The notes: a model not told the origin generated them from the letters alone. DNA of 64,000 nucleotides from Lachnospiraceae bacterium (GCA_022768465.1 JALELZ010000033.1:35438-99437); one strand, 5' to 3'. Shown: positions 29,020-38,097, counted from the stretch's first letter. Numbers and translations: made by a program.

Positions 29020-29047
29020 TTACGTAAATGTAAATGTAGAACAGTTA

Positions 29048-29335
29048 TTACTGCTCAATAACAGCTAAAACATCACCCTGTCTGATGATAACAAACTTCT
29101 CGCCGTCAAGTTCAACGTCTGTTCCTGCGTATCTTGAATAAACGATATGCTGACCAACCTTAACTTCCATCTTTATTTCCTTGCCGTCAACAACTCCGCC
29201 AGGTCCAACTGCGATAACCTCTGCCTGTGCAGGCTTTTCCTTATCCTGTCCCGGAAGAACGATACCTGACTTAGTAGTCTCCTCAGCATGGAGCTTCTTG
29301 ATAACGATTCTGTCTGTTAATGGTACTAACTTCAT
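29048..29335 (-). CDS. groS: Co-chaperonin GroES
   Basis: 10-kDa heptameric lid of the GroEL chamber, 95 residues. The N-terminal LVPLTDRIVIKKLHAEE, the mobile loop with the hydrophobic KSGIVLPGQ (about 22-30) that contacts GroEL, and the GQHIVYSRYAGTDV segment are diagnostic. The ATG at 29335 follows GGAGGCAGCAA. First gene of the groESL operon. Confidence 0.96.
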   Translation of the reverse strand: MKLVPLTDRIVIKKLHAEETTKSGIVLPGQDKEKPAQAEVIAVGPGGVVDGKEIKMEVKVGQHIVYSRYAGTDVELDGEKFVIIRQGDVLAVIEQ

Positions 29336-29454
29336 TTGCTGCCTCCTTGATATTCTGACATCATCTCAGTCTGTAAAACTGTCAAGCCAGACCGAAACGA
29401 TCTGTTTGATTATATAAATTCTCTGCCGTACTTTTCTTTTCCGACAACGTTTGT

Positions 29455-29460
29455 ATTATA
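29455..29460 (-). promoter_or_regulatory. groESL promoter -10 box
   Basis: TATAAT on the minus strand, exactly 17 bases from a TTGACA -35 box at 29478-29483. Both hexamers are perfect consensus, so this is expected to be very strong when not repressed. Confidence 0.85.
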
Positions 29461-29470
29461 CAACCGTGTG

Positions 29471-29497
29471 TTAGCAGTGTCAAGAGTTGAGTGCTAA
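29471..29497 (-). promoter_or_regulatory. CIRCE element (HrcA operator) overlapping the groESL -35
   Basis: On the gene strand TTAGCACTC - nine bases - CACTGCTAA. The consensus HrcA operator is TTAGCACTC-n9-GAGTGCTAA, so the left arm is perfect and the right arm has two changes (CAC for GAG). The altered arm provides part of the TTGACAC -35 box. HrcA would block polymerase binding; hrcA itself is not in the window. Confidence 0.85.
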
Positions 29498-29548
29498 CCA
29501 ATTGTAAATTTTCAGAGAATATTTATATATTTTTTCAGAGAATCTATA

Positions 29549-30031
29549 TCAATAATCAGCACCTTCATCCTCTATAAGATCTCTGCTGACAGCTGCTTTA
29601 CATGCAAGCTGATCGCAGCGCTCGTTTTCAGGATGTCCGTCATGTCCCTTGACCCATATAAAATTAACCTTATGAACCTCCATAGCTTTCAAAAGTCTCT
29701 TCCACAGATCAATATTTTTAACCGGTCCGCTCTTTCCTCGTTTCCAATCATTCTTGACCCAGTTCTTTATCCATCCCTGATTGAAGGCATCCACCAGATA
29801 TTTAGAATCACTGTACAGATCAATAAGACATGGTCTGTTCAGAGCTTCAAGGCCTGCTATAGCTGCCATAAGCTCCATTCGGTTATTCGTCGTTCTTATG
29901 TAACCCTGAGAAAGCTCCTTCTCATGTACAGTTCCGTCATTGCTGACATATCTAAGTATAGCTCCGTAGCCGCCCGGTCCGTCCGGATTACCCTTGGCTG
30001 CTCCGTCAGTAAAAATGCTGACTGCGCTCAA
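29549..30031 (-). CDS. rnhA: Ribonuclease HI
   Basis: Cuts the RNA strand of RNA-DNA hybrids in R-loops, primers and misincorporated ribonucleotides. 160 residues, bacterial type I size. The active-site carboxylates are all visible: Asp9 in [17 protein letters not shown], Glu53 in NNRMELMAA, Asp75 in LYSDSKYL, Asp140 in ENERCDQLA, and His130 in the VKGHDGH loop. The start codon is TTG at 30031 with GAGGTGATC upstream. It follows the metallohydrolase gene by seven bases, so the two are likely co-transcribed. That pairing suggests RNA metabolism but proves nothing. No terminator was found after it; the 29498-29548 gap is AT-rich. Confidence 0.95.
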   Translation of the reverse strand: MSAVSIFTDGAAKGNPDGPGGYGAILRYVSNDGTVHEKELSQGYIRTTNNRMELMAAIAGLEALNRPCLIDLYSDSKYLVDAFNQGWIKNWVKNDWKRGKSGPVKNIDLWKRLLKAMEVHKVNFIWVKGHDGHPENERCDQLACKAAVSRDLIEDEGADY

Positions 30032-30038
30032 ATTATGA

Positions 30039-31640
30039 TCACCTCATCTTTTCCACCAGCTCATTGATCCTTCTTACAAGCTTCATCTTGTCTGCATTTG
30101 CGCCCTGCTTCATCATTTCAACAAGCTCAGTAATATTATTAAGAGCTGCATCAAGCTCTCTGTTGACATTTTCATTGCGAGCAGTTGTCGCTGTTTCCTT
30201 CTTTATGAATCTTGGAGGAGCAACATAATCCCACTGTCCCGCTGCAAGATCAAAAATCGATCCCGAATACGGACATTCTACAGTATTTCCGGTCTCTTCT
30301 TCAATAGCTTTTGAAAGCGATTCCATTGATTCATCATTACCATGAACAAGGAAGACATTTCCAGAAAGCTTGCCGAATTCACCTATCCATTTTAAAAGGC
30401 CTGCTCTGTCGGCATGTGAGCTCATATCCTGCATAGTCTCTATATGTGCTCTTACTGCTATTTCTTCACCAAAAAGCTTGATAAAATCAGTCTCTCCGTC
30501 CTGCAATACTCGTCCGAGTGTTCCTTCTGCCTGATAGCCAGCAAATACTATGCTGCATTCAGGTCTCCACAAATTGTGCTTGAGATGATGTCTGATTCGT
30601 CCGGCATTACACATACCCGCTGCCGCAATGATAACCTTCGGTGTTGTATCATTTCGAATAGCCATCGAATCCTCTACAGTTTTTGAAAGAATCAGATTAG
30701 GGAAGCTTATAGGGTTAATGCCTTTTAAAACAAGCTCTCTGGTTTCTTCATCGTAGCAGTCTGCAAGATTCTTAGTGAATACACTGGTAGCCTCTACTGC
30801 CATAGGGCTGTCAACATAAACCGGGAAATAATCGTGTCCCTTAATTAAGTTGTTATCCTTAAGCTCTCGTATCAGATACAGAAGCTCCTGAGTCCTTCCC
30901 ACAGCAAATGCCGGAAATACAACATTTCCGCCTCTATCCAATGTCTCCTGAATAATGCGTCTCAAATCTTCTATGTGATTAATGGTCTTATCGTGATATC
31001 TGTTTCCGTATGTGGACTCCATTATAACGTAGTCGGCATCATGTATATACTGAGGATCACGGATAAGCGGCTTATTAATATTTCCTATATCACCTGAGAA
31101 AACAAGTTTCTTCCCAATGTCATTTTCATTGATCCACATTTCTATAGATGCTGATCCAAGCAGATGTCCGGCATCTATAAATCTTATTTTTACAGTATCG
31201 CTTAATTCAACAGTTTCTCCATATTCTACAGTTCTGAAATACTGCAGAGTTTTCTCAGCATCCTCTACAGTATATTCAGGCTCGACCGGATCCTTACCGG
31301 CTCTTTTACCTTTACGGTTTGCCTGCTCTGCCTCCTGTTCCTGTATATTGGCACTGTCAAGAAGCATGATAGCATTAAGATCTGCTGATGCCTTAGTCGC
31401 AAGTATGGTGCCTGTAAAGCCCTTTACCACTGCCTTCGGAAGCATTCCTGCATGATCTATATGTGCATGTGTAAGTAAAATATAATCTATTTCCGAATAG
31501 CTTACAGGCAGCTCTTCATTAACATAAACATCACGTCCCTGCTGCATGCCGCAGTCAACGAGAAGCTTAAGATCCGCTGTCTCAATAAAATGCATTGATC
31601 CGGTAACCTCATGATCGGCGCCTAAAAATTGAAGTTTCAT
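30039..31640 (-). CDS. MBL-fold beta-CASP RNA metallohydrolase
   Basis: 533 residues with a metallo-beta-lactamase domain (zinc ligands H-x-H-x-D-H at 58-63, THAHIDHAG), a beta-CASP insert, and the C-terminal Zn-dependent metallohydrolase RNA-specificity part ([11 protein letters not shown]). This is the KH-free archaeal CPSF-73-like or RNase J-like clade of bacterial enzymes, predicted to act on RNA as endo- or exonuclease. Start at the ATG at 31640 after GGAGGTATTTT; a longer N-terminus to 31688 lacks a site. It is the first gene of a likely two-gene unit with rnhA. Specific RNA targets are not known. The 31641-31857 gap holds promoter-like boxes (minus-strand TTGACA near 31766 and TATAAA) with a CAATA...TATTG inverted repeat around it. 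Confidence 0.85.
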   Translation of the reverse strand: MKLQFLGADHEVTGSMHFIETADLKLLVDCGMQQGRDVYVNEELPVSYSEIDYILLTHAHIDHAGMLPKAVVKGFTGTILATKASADLNAIMLLDSANIQEQEAEQANRKGKRAGKDPVEPEYTVEDAEKTLQYFRTVEYGETVELSDTVKIRFIDAGHLLGSASIEMWINENDIGKKLVFSGDIGNINKPLIRDPQYIHDADYVIMESTYGNRYHDKTINHIEDLRRIIQETLDRGGNVVFPAFAVGRTQELLYLIRELKDNNLIKGHDYFPVYVDSPMAVEATSVFTKNLADCYDEETRELVLKGINPISFPNLILSKTVEDSMAIRNDTTPKVIIAAAGMCNAGRIRHHLKHNLWRPECSIVFAGYQAEGTLGRVLQDGETDFIKLFGEEIAVRAHIETMQDMSSHADRAGLLKWIGEFGKLSGNVFLVHGNDESMESLSKAIEEETGNTVECPYSGSIFDLAAGQWDYVAPPRFIKKETATTARNENVNRELDAALNNITELVEMMKQGANADKMKLVRRINELVEKMR

Positions 31641-31858
31641 AAAATACCTCCGACTATCTGCAGCGGTGCTTTCAGACCGTTTTGCCAATTTCGCAATAAG
31701 CCTGATAACAAATTAATAAATAACTATGTATTTATTTTATATCAATACTTCACTGTTGTCACTTGTCAATATTGGACATTATGTCTATTGAAATACAAAT
31801 GAAATTATTTATGTTTTAAACAAGATATAATTCAAATTATTGATTTTATTTATATAGC

Positions 31859-31905
31859 AAAAGCGGCCTTCCGGCGATGCCGTATGCATTCACCAAAGCC
31901 GCTTT
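31859..31905 (-). terminator. Terminator after the NimA-like gene
   Basis: Stem AAAGCGGC (31860-31867) with GCCGCTTT (31898-31905), plus an inner CGGC-gat-GCCG hairpin at 31872-31882, then a U-rich TTTTGCTATAT on the minus strand. It separates the flavoprotein gene from the metallohydrolase promoter. Confidence 0.8.
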
Positions 31906-31933
31906 CTTTCGTTTAGTTATAAAAATTTGCCGC

Positions 31934-32410
31934 TTAACACTCATGAACCAATTTGCCACTCATGTGTTCTATATCAAGCTCTAAAACTTGAGCTAAATGA
32001 GCCTCTTTATTCATGATTTCTTCTACTGAATCAGGTGTTGGATAATATTTTTCTGCCAATTTCTTTAATGCTGCAAGGTCATGCTCCTTGTCACTACTAA
32101 GATGAAGGCGTCCGAAAACTATAATGCTTTTTATATAAAGAGCCCAATCACCGTCCTTAAGATACCCTTCATCGTAAACACAAAAAGATACCTTATCATG
32201 TTTGCTGATTGCATCAATCTTATGACCTTCTCTCGCTCCGTGAAAGTAAATTTTATTATTATCTTCACAGTAATAATAATTCATAGGCACCGCATACGGA
32301 TACTCTTCATCTCCGAGCACAGCGAGAACACCTCGCTTACCTTGCTTTAAAACCTCTTTGCATATTTCCTCAGAAAGTTCCTGTTTGCTGCGTCTCATTT
32401 TTCTGAACAT
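31934..32410 (-). CDS. Pyridoxamine 5'-phosphate oxidase-like flavoprotein (NimA family)
   Basis: 158-residue split-barrel FMN-binding protein. The N-terminal KRGVLAVLGDEEYPYAVPMNYYY, the IYFHGAREGHKIDAI and the KVSFCVYDEG segments match the pyridoxamine phosphate oxidase-like superfamily and specifically the NimA-like group. Some members reduce nitroimidazoles to amines and confer resistance; others bind heme or flavin with unknown roles. No redox cysteines or signal peptide stand out. It is probably transcribed alone: a terminator lies downstream and an AT-rich 186-base gap lies upstream, with no clear promoter boxes that I can rank. Function in this organism is not predictable from sequence alone. 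Confidence 0.8.
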   Translation of the reverse strand: MFRKMRRSKQELSEEICKEVLKQGKRGVLAVLGDEEYPYAVPMNYYYCEDNNKIYFHGAREGHKIDAISKHDKVSFCVYDEGYLKDGDWALYIKSIIVFGRLHLSSDKEHDLAALKKLAEKYYPTPDSVEEIMNKEAHLAQVLELDIEHMSGKLVHEC

Positions 32411-32596
32411 TTTTCACCTCGCTAAATCATAGTATATACTAATTATTTAAGATTATTTTATGCATTTTTCTCAAATATAGTCTTTCATATACGTTAATGT
32501 CAACATGAAAACAAGGCTGTTAAATCGGTGAAATATAAACTATTTTAAGATTTTATCTACAGCAATACTAAATCACCTTTAATCAATGTTCAATGA

Positions 32597-33892
32597 TTAT
32601 TTATTGTATATTAGTCCCGGTAATCCCATGGATATTCCAGGTATAAATGTAATGATCATCAACAGTACTATGAGCAGAACGATCATAGGCAGAATTTTTT
32701 TCGATATCTGAGGTACTGTAAGTCCTGTTATTCCGGAAGCAACAAACAAATTCGCACCATACGGAGGAGTAATGAATCCTATTGCAAGCGCTACAGTCAT
32801 AAATACTCCAAAGTGAACCAGAGAATAGCCACACTCCTGAACAATTGGAACAAAAATAGGAGTGAGAATAGTCATGGATGTTATATTATCCATAAAGCAG
32901 CCTATAATAAACAGGAATATAAGAAGCATAAGTATTATAAGGTACGTATTGCTGGTTGTACCTAATAAAAATGCTGCAAATTTTGCCGGAACCTGCATGG
33001 TTGTAAGCAAATATCCAAAACCGGTTGCACACGCTATTGTAAATAAACATGAACTTGTTGTAAGTGCTGTATTTTTTAGTGCGGTGATCAGTGTATGCCA
33101 ATCAAGTTCCTTATAAATAAACCTTCCGGCAATAAGAGCCCACACATTTGCAACAATTGCAGCTTCTGTAGGTGTGAATATTCCAGCGTATATTCCTCCA
33201 AGAATAATAAGCGGAGTTAACAATGCAGCAAAGGAATCCTTAAAAGTATCCCAAAGGCTCATCTGCTCTCTATGTTCTTCATTCTCAAGTCTTTCCCCGT
33301 AACCGTTTTTCTTGCAAACCCACCAGCTATATGCACAAAGTGCTGCACCAATAAGAAGTCCAGGGACTATGCCTGCAATAAATAATTCGCCGATAGAACA
33401 GCCTGTGATTACTCCGAAAAGAACAAATGGTATTGATGGAGGTATTATAACTCCGATAATTCCTCCACAGCATGTAATAGCTGTTGCCCATGCTTTATCA
33501 TAATGATCCTTCTCCATTTCCGGAATCATCATGCTTCCTATTGCTGAAACCGTTGCAGGACCTGAGCCTGATATAGCTGCAAAGAACATGCATGCACATG
33601 TAGTTATTATTGCTAATGCACCTGCAAGATTTTTCACAAAACAATGTGCCATATTAACTATACGGCGTGATATGCCACCCGTACTCATTAGCTCTCCTGC
33701 CAAAATAAAATAAGGGATAGCAAGAAGCGTAAAGCTGTCAAGGCCTGTAACTGCAAGCTGTGCAAGTACATCAGGACTCATCTTTGTAAATGATATCATT
33801 GATATAAGCGTCGCACCGCTTAAACTTATACCAATAGGAATTGTCAGGAATATTGCAGCGAATAAGAGAACAAATAAAACTACAAGTACCAT
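32597..33892 (-). CDS. TRAP transporter large permease (DctM family)
   Basis: 431-residue membrane protein with about twelve helices, the Na+-coupled transport component of a tripartite ATP-independent periplasmic-type transporter. N-terminal IGISLSGATLISMISF and the later LTPLIILGGIYAGIFTPTEAAIVANVWALIAG, the conserved PTEAA loop, identify the family. Acts with the small permease (33895) and the solute-binding protein (34485). The gene begins two bases after the small permease stop. In Gram-positive cells the binding protein is a lipoprotein. Substrate unknown; many DctP systems carry C4-dicarboxylates, sialic acid or other organic acids, and the neighbouring amidohydrolase is a better clue than the permease. 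No clear terminator follows it. Confidence 0.92.
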   Translation of the reverse strand: MVLVVLFVLLFAAIFLTIPIGISLSGATLISMISFTKMSPDVLAQLAVTGLDSFTLLAIPYFILAGELMSTGGISRRIVNMAHCFVKNLAGALAIITTCACMFFAAISGSGPATVSAIGSMMIPEMEKDHYDKAWATAITCCGGIIGVIIPPSIPFVLFGVITGCSIGELFIAGIVPGLLIGAALCAYSWWVCKKNGYGERLENEEHREQMSLWDTFKDSFAALLTPLIILGGIYAGIFTPTEAAIVANVWALIAGRFIYKELDWHTLITALKNTALTTSSCLFTIACATGFGYLLTTMQVPAKFAAFLLGTTSNTYLIILMLLIFLFIIGCFMDNITSMTILTPIFVPIVQECGYSLVHFGVFMTVALAIGFITPPYGANLFVASGITGLTVPQISKKILPMIVLLIVLLMIITFIPGISMGLPGLIYNK

Positions 33893-33894
33893 AT

Positions 33895-34374
33895 TTATAC
33901 CTCCTCCCTTTCTTCACTTCTGAACATTTTAATTATATGCTCAATATATCTGATCATCATTAGTATGCAGGATACCGGAATACACGCATATACGTACGAC
34001 ATTGGAAGCTTTAACGCTGCAGATGTCTGCCCCATCCTTGATACCATCTGAACTATCTTTATTCCCTTAAATGTCAGGAAAATAAGGAATGCTATACTTA
34101 CAATAGTAACAAATGTCTCAAATATATTATTTACTTCTTTAGGAAGCTTATGCGTGAAAATATCTATTCTGATATGGCGATTCTTCTGTACACAATAGCT
34201 TGAACCAAGCCATATCTGCCATATAAATATATATCTTGCCAATTCTTCAGACCATGACAACGAATGGCCTAAAACATACCTGCTTATGACCTGTGCAGTT
34301 AGTATAGGTATAACAACAAGATACGATGCTATAAGTATGCTTTCTTCAAGATGATCCCATATTTTCCTGATCAT
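33895..34374 (-). CDS. TRAP transporter small permease (DctQ family)
   Basis: 159 residues with four predicted helices (about 14-35, 48-66, 84-105, 125-145). The WSEELARYIFIWQIWLGSSYCV segment with the conserved E and W residues is typical of DctQ. It binds the large permease and helps assemble the carrier. The ATG at 34374 follows AAGGAGAAAATAAA. It is separated from the binding-protein gene by a hairpin at 34404-34454, an arrangement that would give more binding protein than membrane subunits. Confidence 0.85.
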   Translation of the reverse strand: MIRKIWDHLEESILIASYLVVIPILTAQVISRYVLGHSLSWSEELARYIFIWQIWLGSSYCVQKNRHIRIDIFTHKLPKEVNNIFETFVTIVSIAFLIFLTFKGIKIVQMVSRMGQTSAALKLPMSYVYACIPVSCILMMIRYIEHIIKMFRSEEREEV

Positions 34375-34403
34375 TTTATTTTCTCCTTATGTCTAAAGCG
34401 TAT

Positions 34404-34454
34404 ATGGGCAGACACACCGAAATATAACTATCACTTTTTCGGCAGACTGCCCAT
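34404..34454 (-). terminator. Hairpin between dctP and the TRAP permease genes (stabiliser or leaky terminator)
   Basis: ATGGGCAG (34404-34411) pairs with CTGCCCAT (34447-34454), with an inner CCGAAA/TTTCGG stem. There is no T-run on the minus side, so it probably protects the dctP mRNA 3' end rather than ending transcription. Confidence 0.5.
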
Positions 34455-34484
34455 TTTCATTCAGCTTCAGCTTTTATGCATCTA

Positions 34485-35576
34485 TCAATAGTTTCCTGCC
34501 TGAGCATCCTTTGCAATATCGACAAGATCCTGTCCTACTTCTGATGCTACCTGATCATATACAGGTGCTGTCTTTTCAACAAAAAGCTTTCTGTTTTCCG
34601 GTGTGATTTCATTCACTTCCATCTTAGTCTTAAGATACTCTAACGCTTCCGCATTCTGCTTATCACAGAGTTCATACTGATATTCTCTTGCTACGTCTGC
34701 TGCATCCATAAGCACCTTCTGAAGGTCTTCAGGAAGACTATCGTAGAACTGTTTATTGATAGTAACAACACCTGATGTATAGAGATGACCTGTTAATGAA
34801 AGATACTTCTGAACTTCATCAAAGCGTGATGTCTGAATAAGGAAAATTGGGTTTTCCTGAGCATCAACTGTTTTCTGCTGAAGAGCAGTGAAAAGCTCTG
34901 TGAAAGCCATAGGTGTAGGTGAAGCACCAAGAAGCTCAAATGCCTTCATATGAATATCATTTTCCATTGTTCTTATCTTAAGTCCCTTAAGGTCATCAGG
35001 GGTATTAATTGGCCTTGCACTGTTTGTAATCATTCTCATACCATTTTCAAGATATGTAAGTTTTACAAGCCCTATATCCTCTAATCCTTCTGCTGCTGCA
35101 TCTCCAAGCTTTCCATTTACAGCCTTTCTTGCTGCATCCTCATTTTCAAAAAGGAACGGAAGATCGAGAACCTTAAGCTTCGAATCGAAATTTGCCAGTA
35201 CTGAGCTTGTACCATAAGCCACTTCAAGTGTTCCCATCTGACATGCCTCATACATAACTCTTTCTGAACCAAGAGCCGAGTTTGGATATATCTCTACAGC
35301 AATACGTCCGTTACTATTCTTCTCAACTTCTTCTTTGAATTTAACAAAGCCCTCATGTGAAGGTGTATTTTCCTGAAGAGTATGTCCGACTTTTATTGTA
35401 TATTCAGCGTTAGATGTATCAGTTGCAGAACCCCTGTTATCTGCTGAACTTGTATCCGCTGCCTCTGATGATGCTGCTGATGACTCTGTTGAAGTTGTGC
35501 CGCTATTACTGCCGCCACACGCTGTAAGACCTGCTGTCATAGCAAGAGCAAGAATAAAAGCTATCGATTTTTTCAT
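34485..35576 (-). CDS. TRAP transporter substrate-binding lipoprotein (DctP family)
   Basis: 363 residues. Signal peptide MKKSIAFILALAMTAGLTAC with a lipobox (LTAC, Cys20) for membrane anchoring, then a Ser/Thr-rich linker (about 21-55) and the DctP domain: VGHTLQENTPSHEGFVKFKEEVEKNS near 63-88, ENGMRMITNSARPINTPDDLKGLKIRTMEN with the substrate-carboxylate arginine near 200, and MAFTELFTALQQKTVDAQENP near 220. The arginine that pairs with a carboxylate in most DctP proteins is consistent with an acidic substrate, an inference from family knowledge. It lies 86 bases after the M20 gene and before the permease genes. Confidence 0.93.
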   Translation of the reverse strand: MKKSIAFILALAMTAGLTACGGSNSGTTSTESSAASSEAADTSSADNRGSATDTSNAEYTIKVGHTLQENTPSHEGFVKFKEEVEKNSNGRIAVEIYPNSALGSERVMYEACQMGTLEVAYGTSSVLANFDSKLKVLDLPFLFENEDAARKAVNGKLGDAAAEGLEDIGLVKLTYLENGMRMITNSARPINTPDDLKGLKIRTMENDIHMKAFELLGASPTPMAFTELFTALQQKTVDAQENPIFLIQTSRFDEVQKYLSLTGHLYTSGVVTINKQFYDSLPEDLQKVLMDAADVAREYQYELCDKQNAEALEYLKTKMEVNEITPENRKLFVEKTAPVYDQVASEVGQDLVDIAKDAQAGNY

Positions 35577-35662
35577 TTTTTCCTCCTTAAATCTCCCAGT
35601 TTATAAGGTTTCATTATTTAAAGCCTTCGCTGAAGCTTTGTTAATATATAGATATAAAATAG

Positions 35663-37087
35663 TTAAACAGATCTTCTCCTGTTCTGAAAATATTTATCCA
35701 TTGTTGCAGCATTTATTCCTATAGGTGGCTTATGTCCCTTCGGCAGTAAACATTCGTACTGTTTTCCACTCATACGTTCACGCCACTCTTCCTTTGCCTT
35801 ATCAATAATATCCGGTTGTGTCAGAAGGTCTATGGCAGATGCCGTCGTTATCTGAGATGCTCTTGCCAAAGTTTTTTGTCCGATTGAACTACCGGCACAT
35901 GCAGTTACCATCCAATTATGCCATCCGGATGTTGGTCCCATAGCCAACCAGAATGTTGCATACGGAGCATTCCATGTGAACTCCGAGGTGTCACATATAA
36001 TCGTTTCGCTTTCTCCGAAAGGATCTATATCAGTTCTTAGCCCTATTGGTTCTAAACCTGCATTTTTCTGCATTTCTTTCACAAAATTCTGCTCATCAGC
36101 AGTAAAATCAGGAGCTCCGTAATACTCCATGTTTTTATGGACTATCTCAGCAAGAGTCTTATTAGGTATTTTATTATGTGTATAAGTTACGATTTCACGA
36201 TCAACCTCTGTTCCTGTTGCTAACGCAGCGCCTTCTGCAGCTTTCATTATTCTGTCGAATGCATCTTTGGAAATATCAAGATCGTTAAATCTTCCATAAA
36301 GCTGTACATCCGTCTTGTCTGGAACAACATTGGCATATTCTGCGCCGACGTCAGTAAACGTGTAGTTTATTGTGTGAGCAGCATCAGGTCTGGCAGGAAT
36401 TATATGCTCTCTAAGCATTTCAAGCGCATGTCCGAAGAGCATTGCCGCATCAAATGCACTGCGCCCCTGCCACGGATAAGCTCCATGTGCTTTCTTACCT
36501 TTGAAATGATAGATACAAACAAATACACTATTGCATTTATCATAATCCGCTCTGTTATAGTGCCAAGGATGCCAATCCAGAAATGCATCTACATTTTTAT
36601 ATGCGCCTGTTCGTCCAACCAGAGGTTTGCCAACACTGGCTTCTTCATATGGGGATCCAAAAAGCTTAACGGTTCCTGCAAGCTCAAAATGTTTAATCGC
36701 TTCTTTTACAGCAATGCCAGCCTTTACAGCTGCAGTTCCCAGAATATTGTGTCCGCATCCCTGTCCCGGAGCTCCATCTATTACAGGGCATGGATAAGGT
36801 TTATCTTTTTGTTGCGAAAGTCCTGGGAGACAATCATATTCAACATTAATACCTATAATAGGATGCCCATTTCCGTAACTGGCTATAAATGCTGTAGGCA
36901 TATCCCCTACATTTGTCTCAACGGTAAACTCATTTTTTCTCAAAAGTTCAGTAATAGCTGAAAATGCTCCGAATTCCTCAAGACCAAGTTCAGGATTCTC
37001 CCATATAAAATCCGAAAGTCTGTTAAACTCGTCAGAATTTTCTTTTAGCCAGCATTCTGCATACTCTCGTATCTTTTCTGCATTCAT
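35663..37087 (-). CDS. M20 family amidohydrolase (AbgB-like)
   Basis: 474-residue dinuclear-metal peptidase/amidohydrolase. Metal and catalytic motifs: INVEYDCLPGL at 80-90, GQGCGHN at 109-114 (Cys111 and His113 typical of the M20D aminoacylase branch) and SPYEEAS with the catalytic glutamates near 160-168. A DWHPWH motif appears near 190. It resembles p-aminobenzoyl-glutamate hydrolase subunit B and other N-acyl amino-acid hydrolases. It is the first gene of the TRAP operon, so it probably hydrolyses whatever the transporter takes up, likely an amide-linked carboxylic acid. Exact substrate unresolved. The ATG at 37087 follows AAGAGGAAAAGC. Confidence 0.88.
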   Translation of the reverse strand: MNAEKIREYAECWLKENSDEFNRLSDFIWENPELGLEEFGAFSAITELLRKNEFTVETNVGDMPTAFIASYGNGHPIIGINVEYDCLPGLSQQKDKPYPCPVIDGAPGQGCGHNILGTAAVKAGIAVKEAIKHFELAGTVKLFGSPYEEASVGKPLVGRTGAYKNVDAFLDWHPWHYNRADYDKCNSVFVCIYHFKGKKAHGAYPWQGRSAFDAAMLFGHALEMLREHIIPARPDAAHTINYTFTDVGAEYANVVPDKTDVQLYGRFNDLDISKDAFDRIMKAAEGAALATGTEVDREIVTYTHNKIPNKTLAEIVHKNMEYYGAPDFTADEQNFVKEMQKNAGLEPIGLRTDIDPFGESETIICDTSEFTWNAPYATFWLAMGPTSGWHNWMVTACAGSSIGQKTLARASQITTASAIDLLTQPDIIDKAKEEWRERMSGKQYECLLPKGHKPPIGINAATMDKYFQNRRRSV

Positions 37088-37167
37088 TGCTTTTCCTCTT
37101 AAGTAATTATCAGATTAAATAGCTTCATTACATAAATGCTGTTAAAACTATAGTGGCTTTGTTTTAC

Positions 37168-37201
37168 ATGCTTGCATTTCTGTATGCTTGCATGTTAGCA
37201 T
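37168..37201. promoter_or_regulatory. Tandem palindromes between the M20 operon and gntR
   Basis: ATGC-tt-GCAT occurs at 37168-37177 and 37184-37193 (16 bases apart), followed by a related ATGTTAGCAT at 37192-37201. They lie close to or below the -10 of the M20 operon promoter and just upstream of the gntR promoter. This is the natural place for the divergent GntR protein to bind. Confidence 0.55.
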
Positions 37202-37220
37202 GTATATAGAATTATTACAA

Positions 37221-37248
37221 TTGACAAATAATAATGAAGTTGTACGAT
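37221..37248 (+). promoter_or_regulatory. gntR promoter
   Basis: TTGACA (37221-37226), 16-base spacer, TACGAT (37243-37248). Predicted leader of about 85 bases before the ATG at 37340. On the opposite strand TTGTAA with TAACAT, 17 bases apart, is a weaker candidate for the M20 operon. Confidence 0.55.
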
Positions 37249-37339
37249 ATTTTTTATTCAAAATGCCATTTGAATTCATTTTCACTTTTAAAATATTATG
37301 GTAAAATCAATTGAAGAAAGAATTATGAGGTGTTATCAT

Positions 37340-38023
37340 ATGACAACATTTACTTCACAGGTCAGTTCAATTAAGGATCAGGTTTACAATATAATACGAG
37401 ATAAAATTGTATATCTCGATCTTCGTCCCGGCGAAAGGATAGATGAAAACTCTATAACCGGACTTGTCGGAGCCAGCCGCACACCCAGACGCGAGGCAAT
37501 GATGATGCTTGAAATGGATGGCTATGTCAATATTTATCCTCAGAAAGGAACCTATGTTTCTCTTATAGACCTCAATCTCATAAGGGAAATAATTTATATG
37601 CGTTACTGTCTTGAGCTTAATATTTTTTCTGAACTTGCATCAAAGGCTGTTTTGGTATTTCCATCAATTGAAAAATATCTTGTTATGCAGGAATACGCCT
37701 TCAAAAGCCGGGATTTTCCTGAATACATAGATAACGACTATACTTTTCATGAAAAACTTTTCGATCTTGCCGGACACAAACAGATATGGAATATGATTGA
37801 AAGTAAGTTGCATCTTACTACACGCTTTAGGATACTAGGATGGCAATCCTGTCCGGAGGAATTTAAAAGTACTATAGACGAACACAGACATATTGCAGAA
37901 TGTATAGAGAAAAATGATATTGAAGATCTTAAAAATACTCTTTTACTGCATCACGATGTTAGTTTAAGCAGATACTACGAGTTTCTTCACAATTCCAACC
38001 CTGAATACTTTGTTAATACATAA
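37340..38023 (+). CDS. GntR family regulator, FCD (FadR) subfamily
   Basis: About 227 residues: N-terminal winged helix-turn-helix (about 10-75) with DKIVYLDLRPGERIDENSI and the recognition region VGASRTPRREAMMMLEMDGYVNIYPQKGTYVS, followed by a C-terminal all-helical FCD ligand domain (about 80-220) containing FHEKLFDLAGH and DEHRHIAECIE, which carry metal/ligand histidines. Start at the ATG at 37340, after GAGGTGTTATCAT, rather than the longer reading from 37298. It is divergent from the M20-TRAP operon with a shared control region, so it most likely represses that operon and responds to its substrate or product. Confidence 0.9.
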   Translation: MTTFTSQVSSIKDQVYNIIRDKIVYLDLRPGERIDENSITGLVGASRTPRREAMMMLEMDGYVNIYPQKGTYVSLIDLNLIREIIYMRYCLELNIFSELASKAVLVFPSIEKYLVMQEYAFKSRDFPEYIDNDYTFHEKLFDLAGHKQIWNMIESKLHLTTRFRILGWQSCPEEFKSTIDEHRHIAECIEKNDIEDLKNTLLLHHDVSLSRYYEFLHNSNPEYFVNT

Positions 38024-38039
38024 TTTATCCGATAAAATC

Positions 38040-38069
38040 AGCGCCGTGATGTTCATCATCATCGGCGCT
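38040..38069. terminator. Terminator shared by gntR and the M18 aminopeptidase gene
   Basis: AGCGCCG (38040-38046) pairs with CGGCGCT (38063-38069); flanking AAAATCA and TGATTTT extend it, so both strands carry a U-tract. It lies between the converging stops. Confidence 0.8.
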
Positions 38070-38097
38070 TTATGATTTTAGTTAATTTATGATATTT

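Noticed and set aside
36374-36961. 195-residue plus-strand ORF inside the M20 gene
   Set aside because: Lies antisense to a clear metallohydrolase reading frame, with no ribosome-binding site and no recognisable domain.
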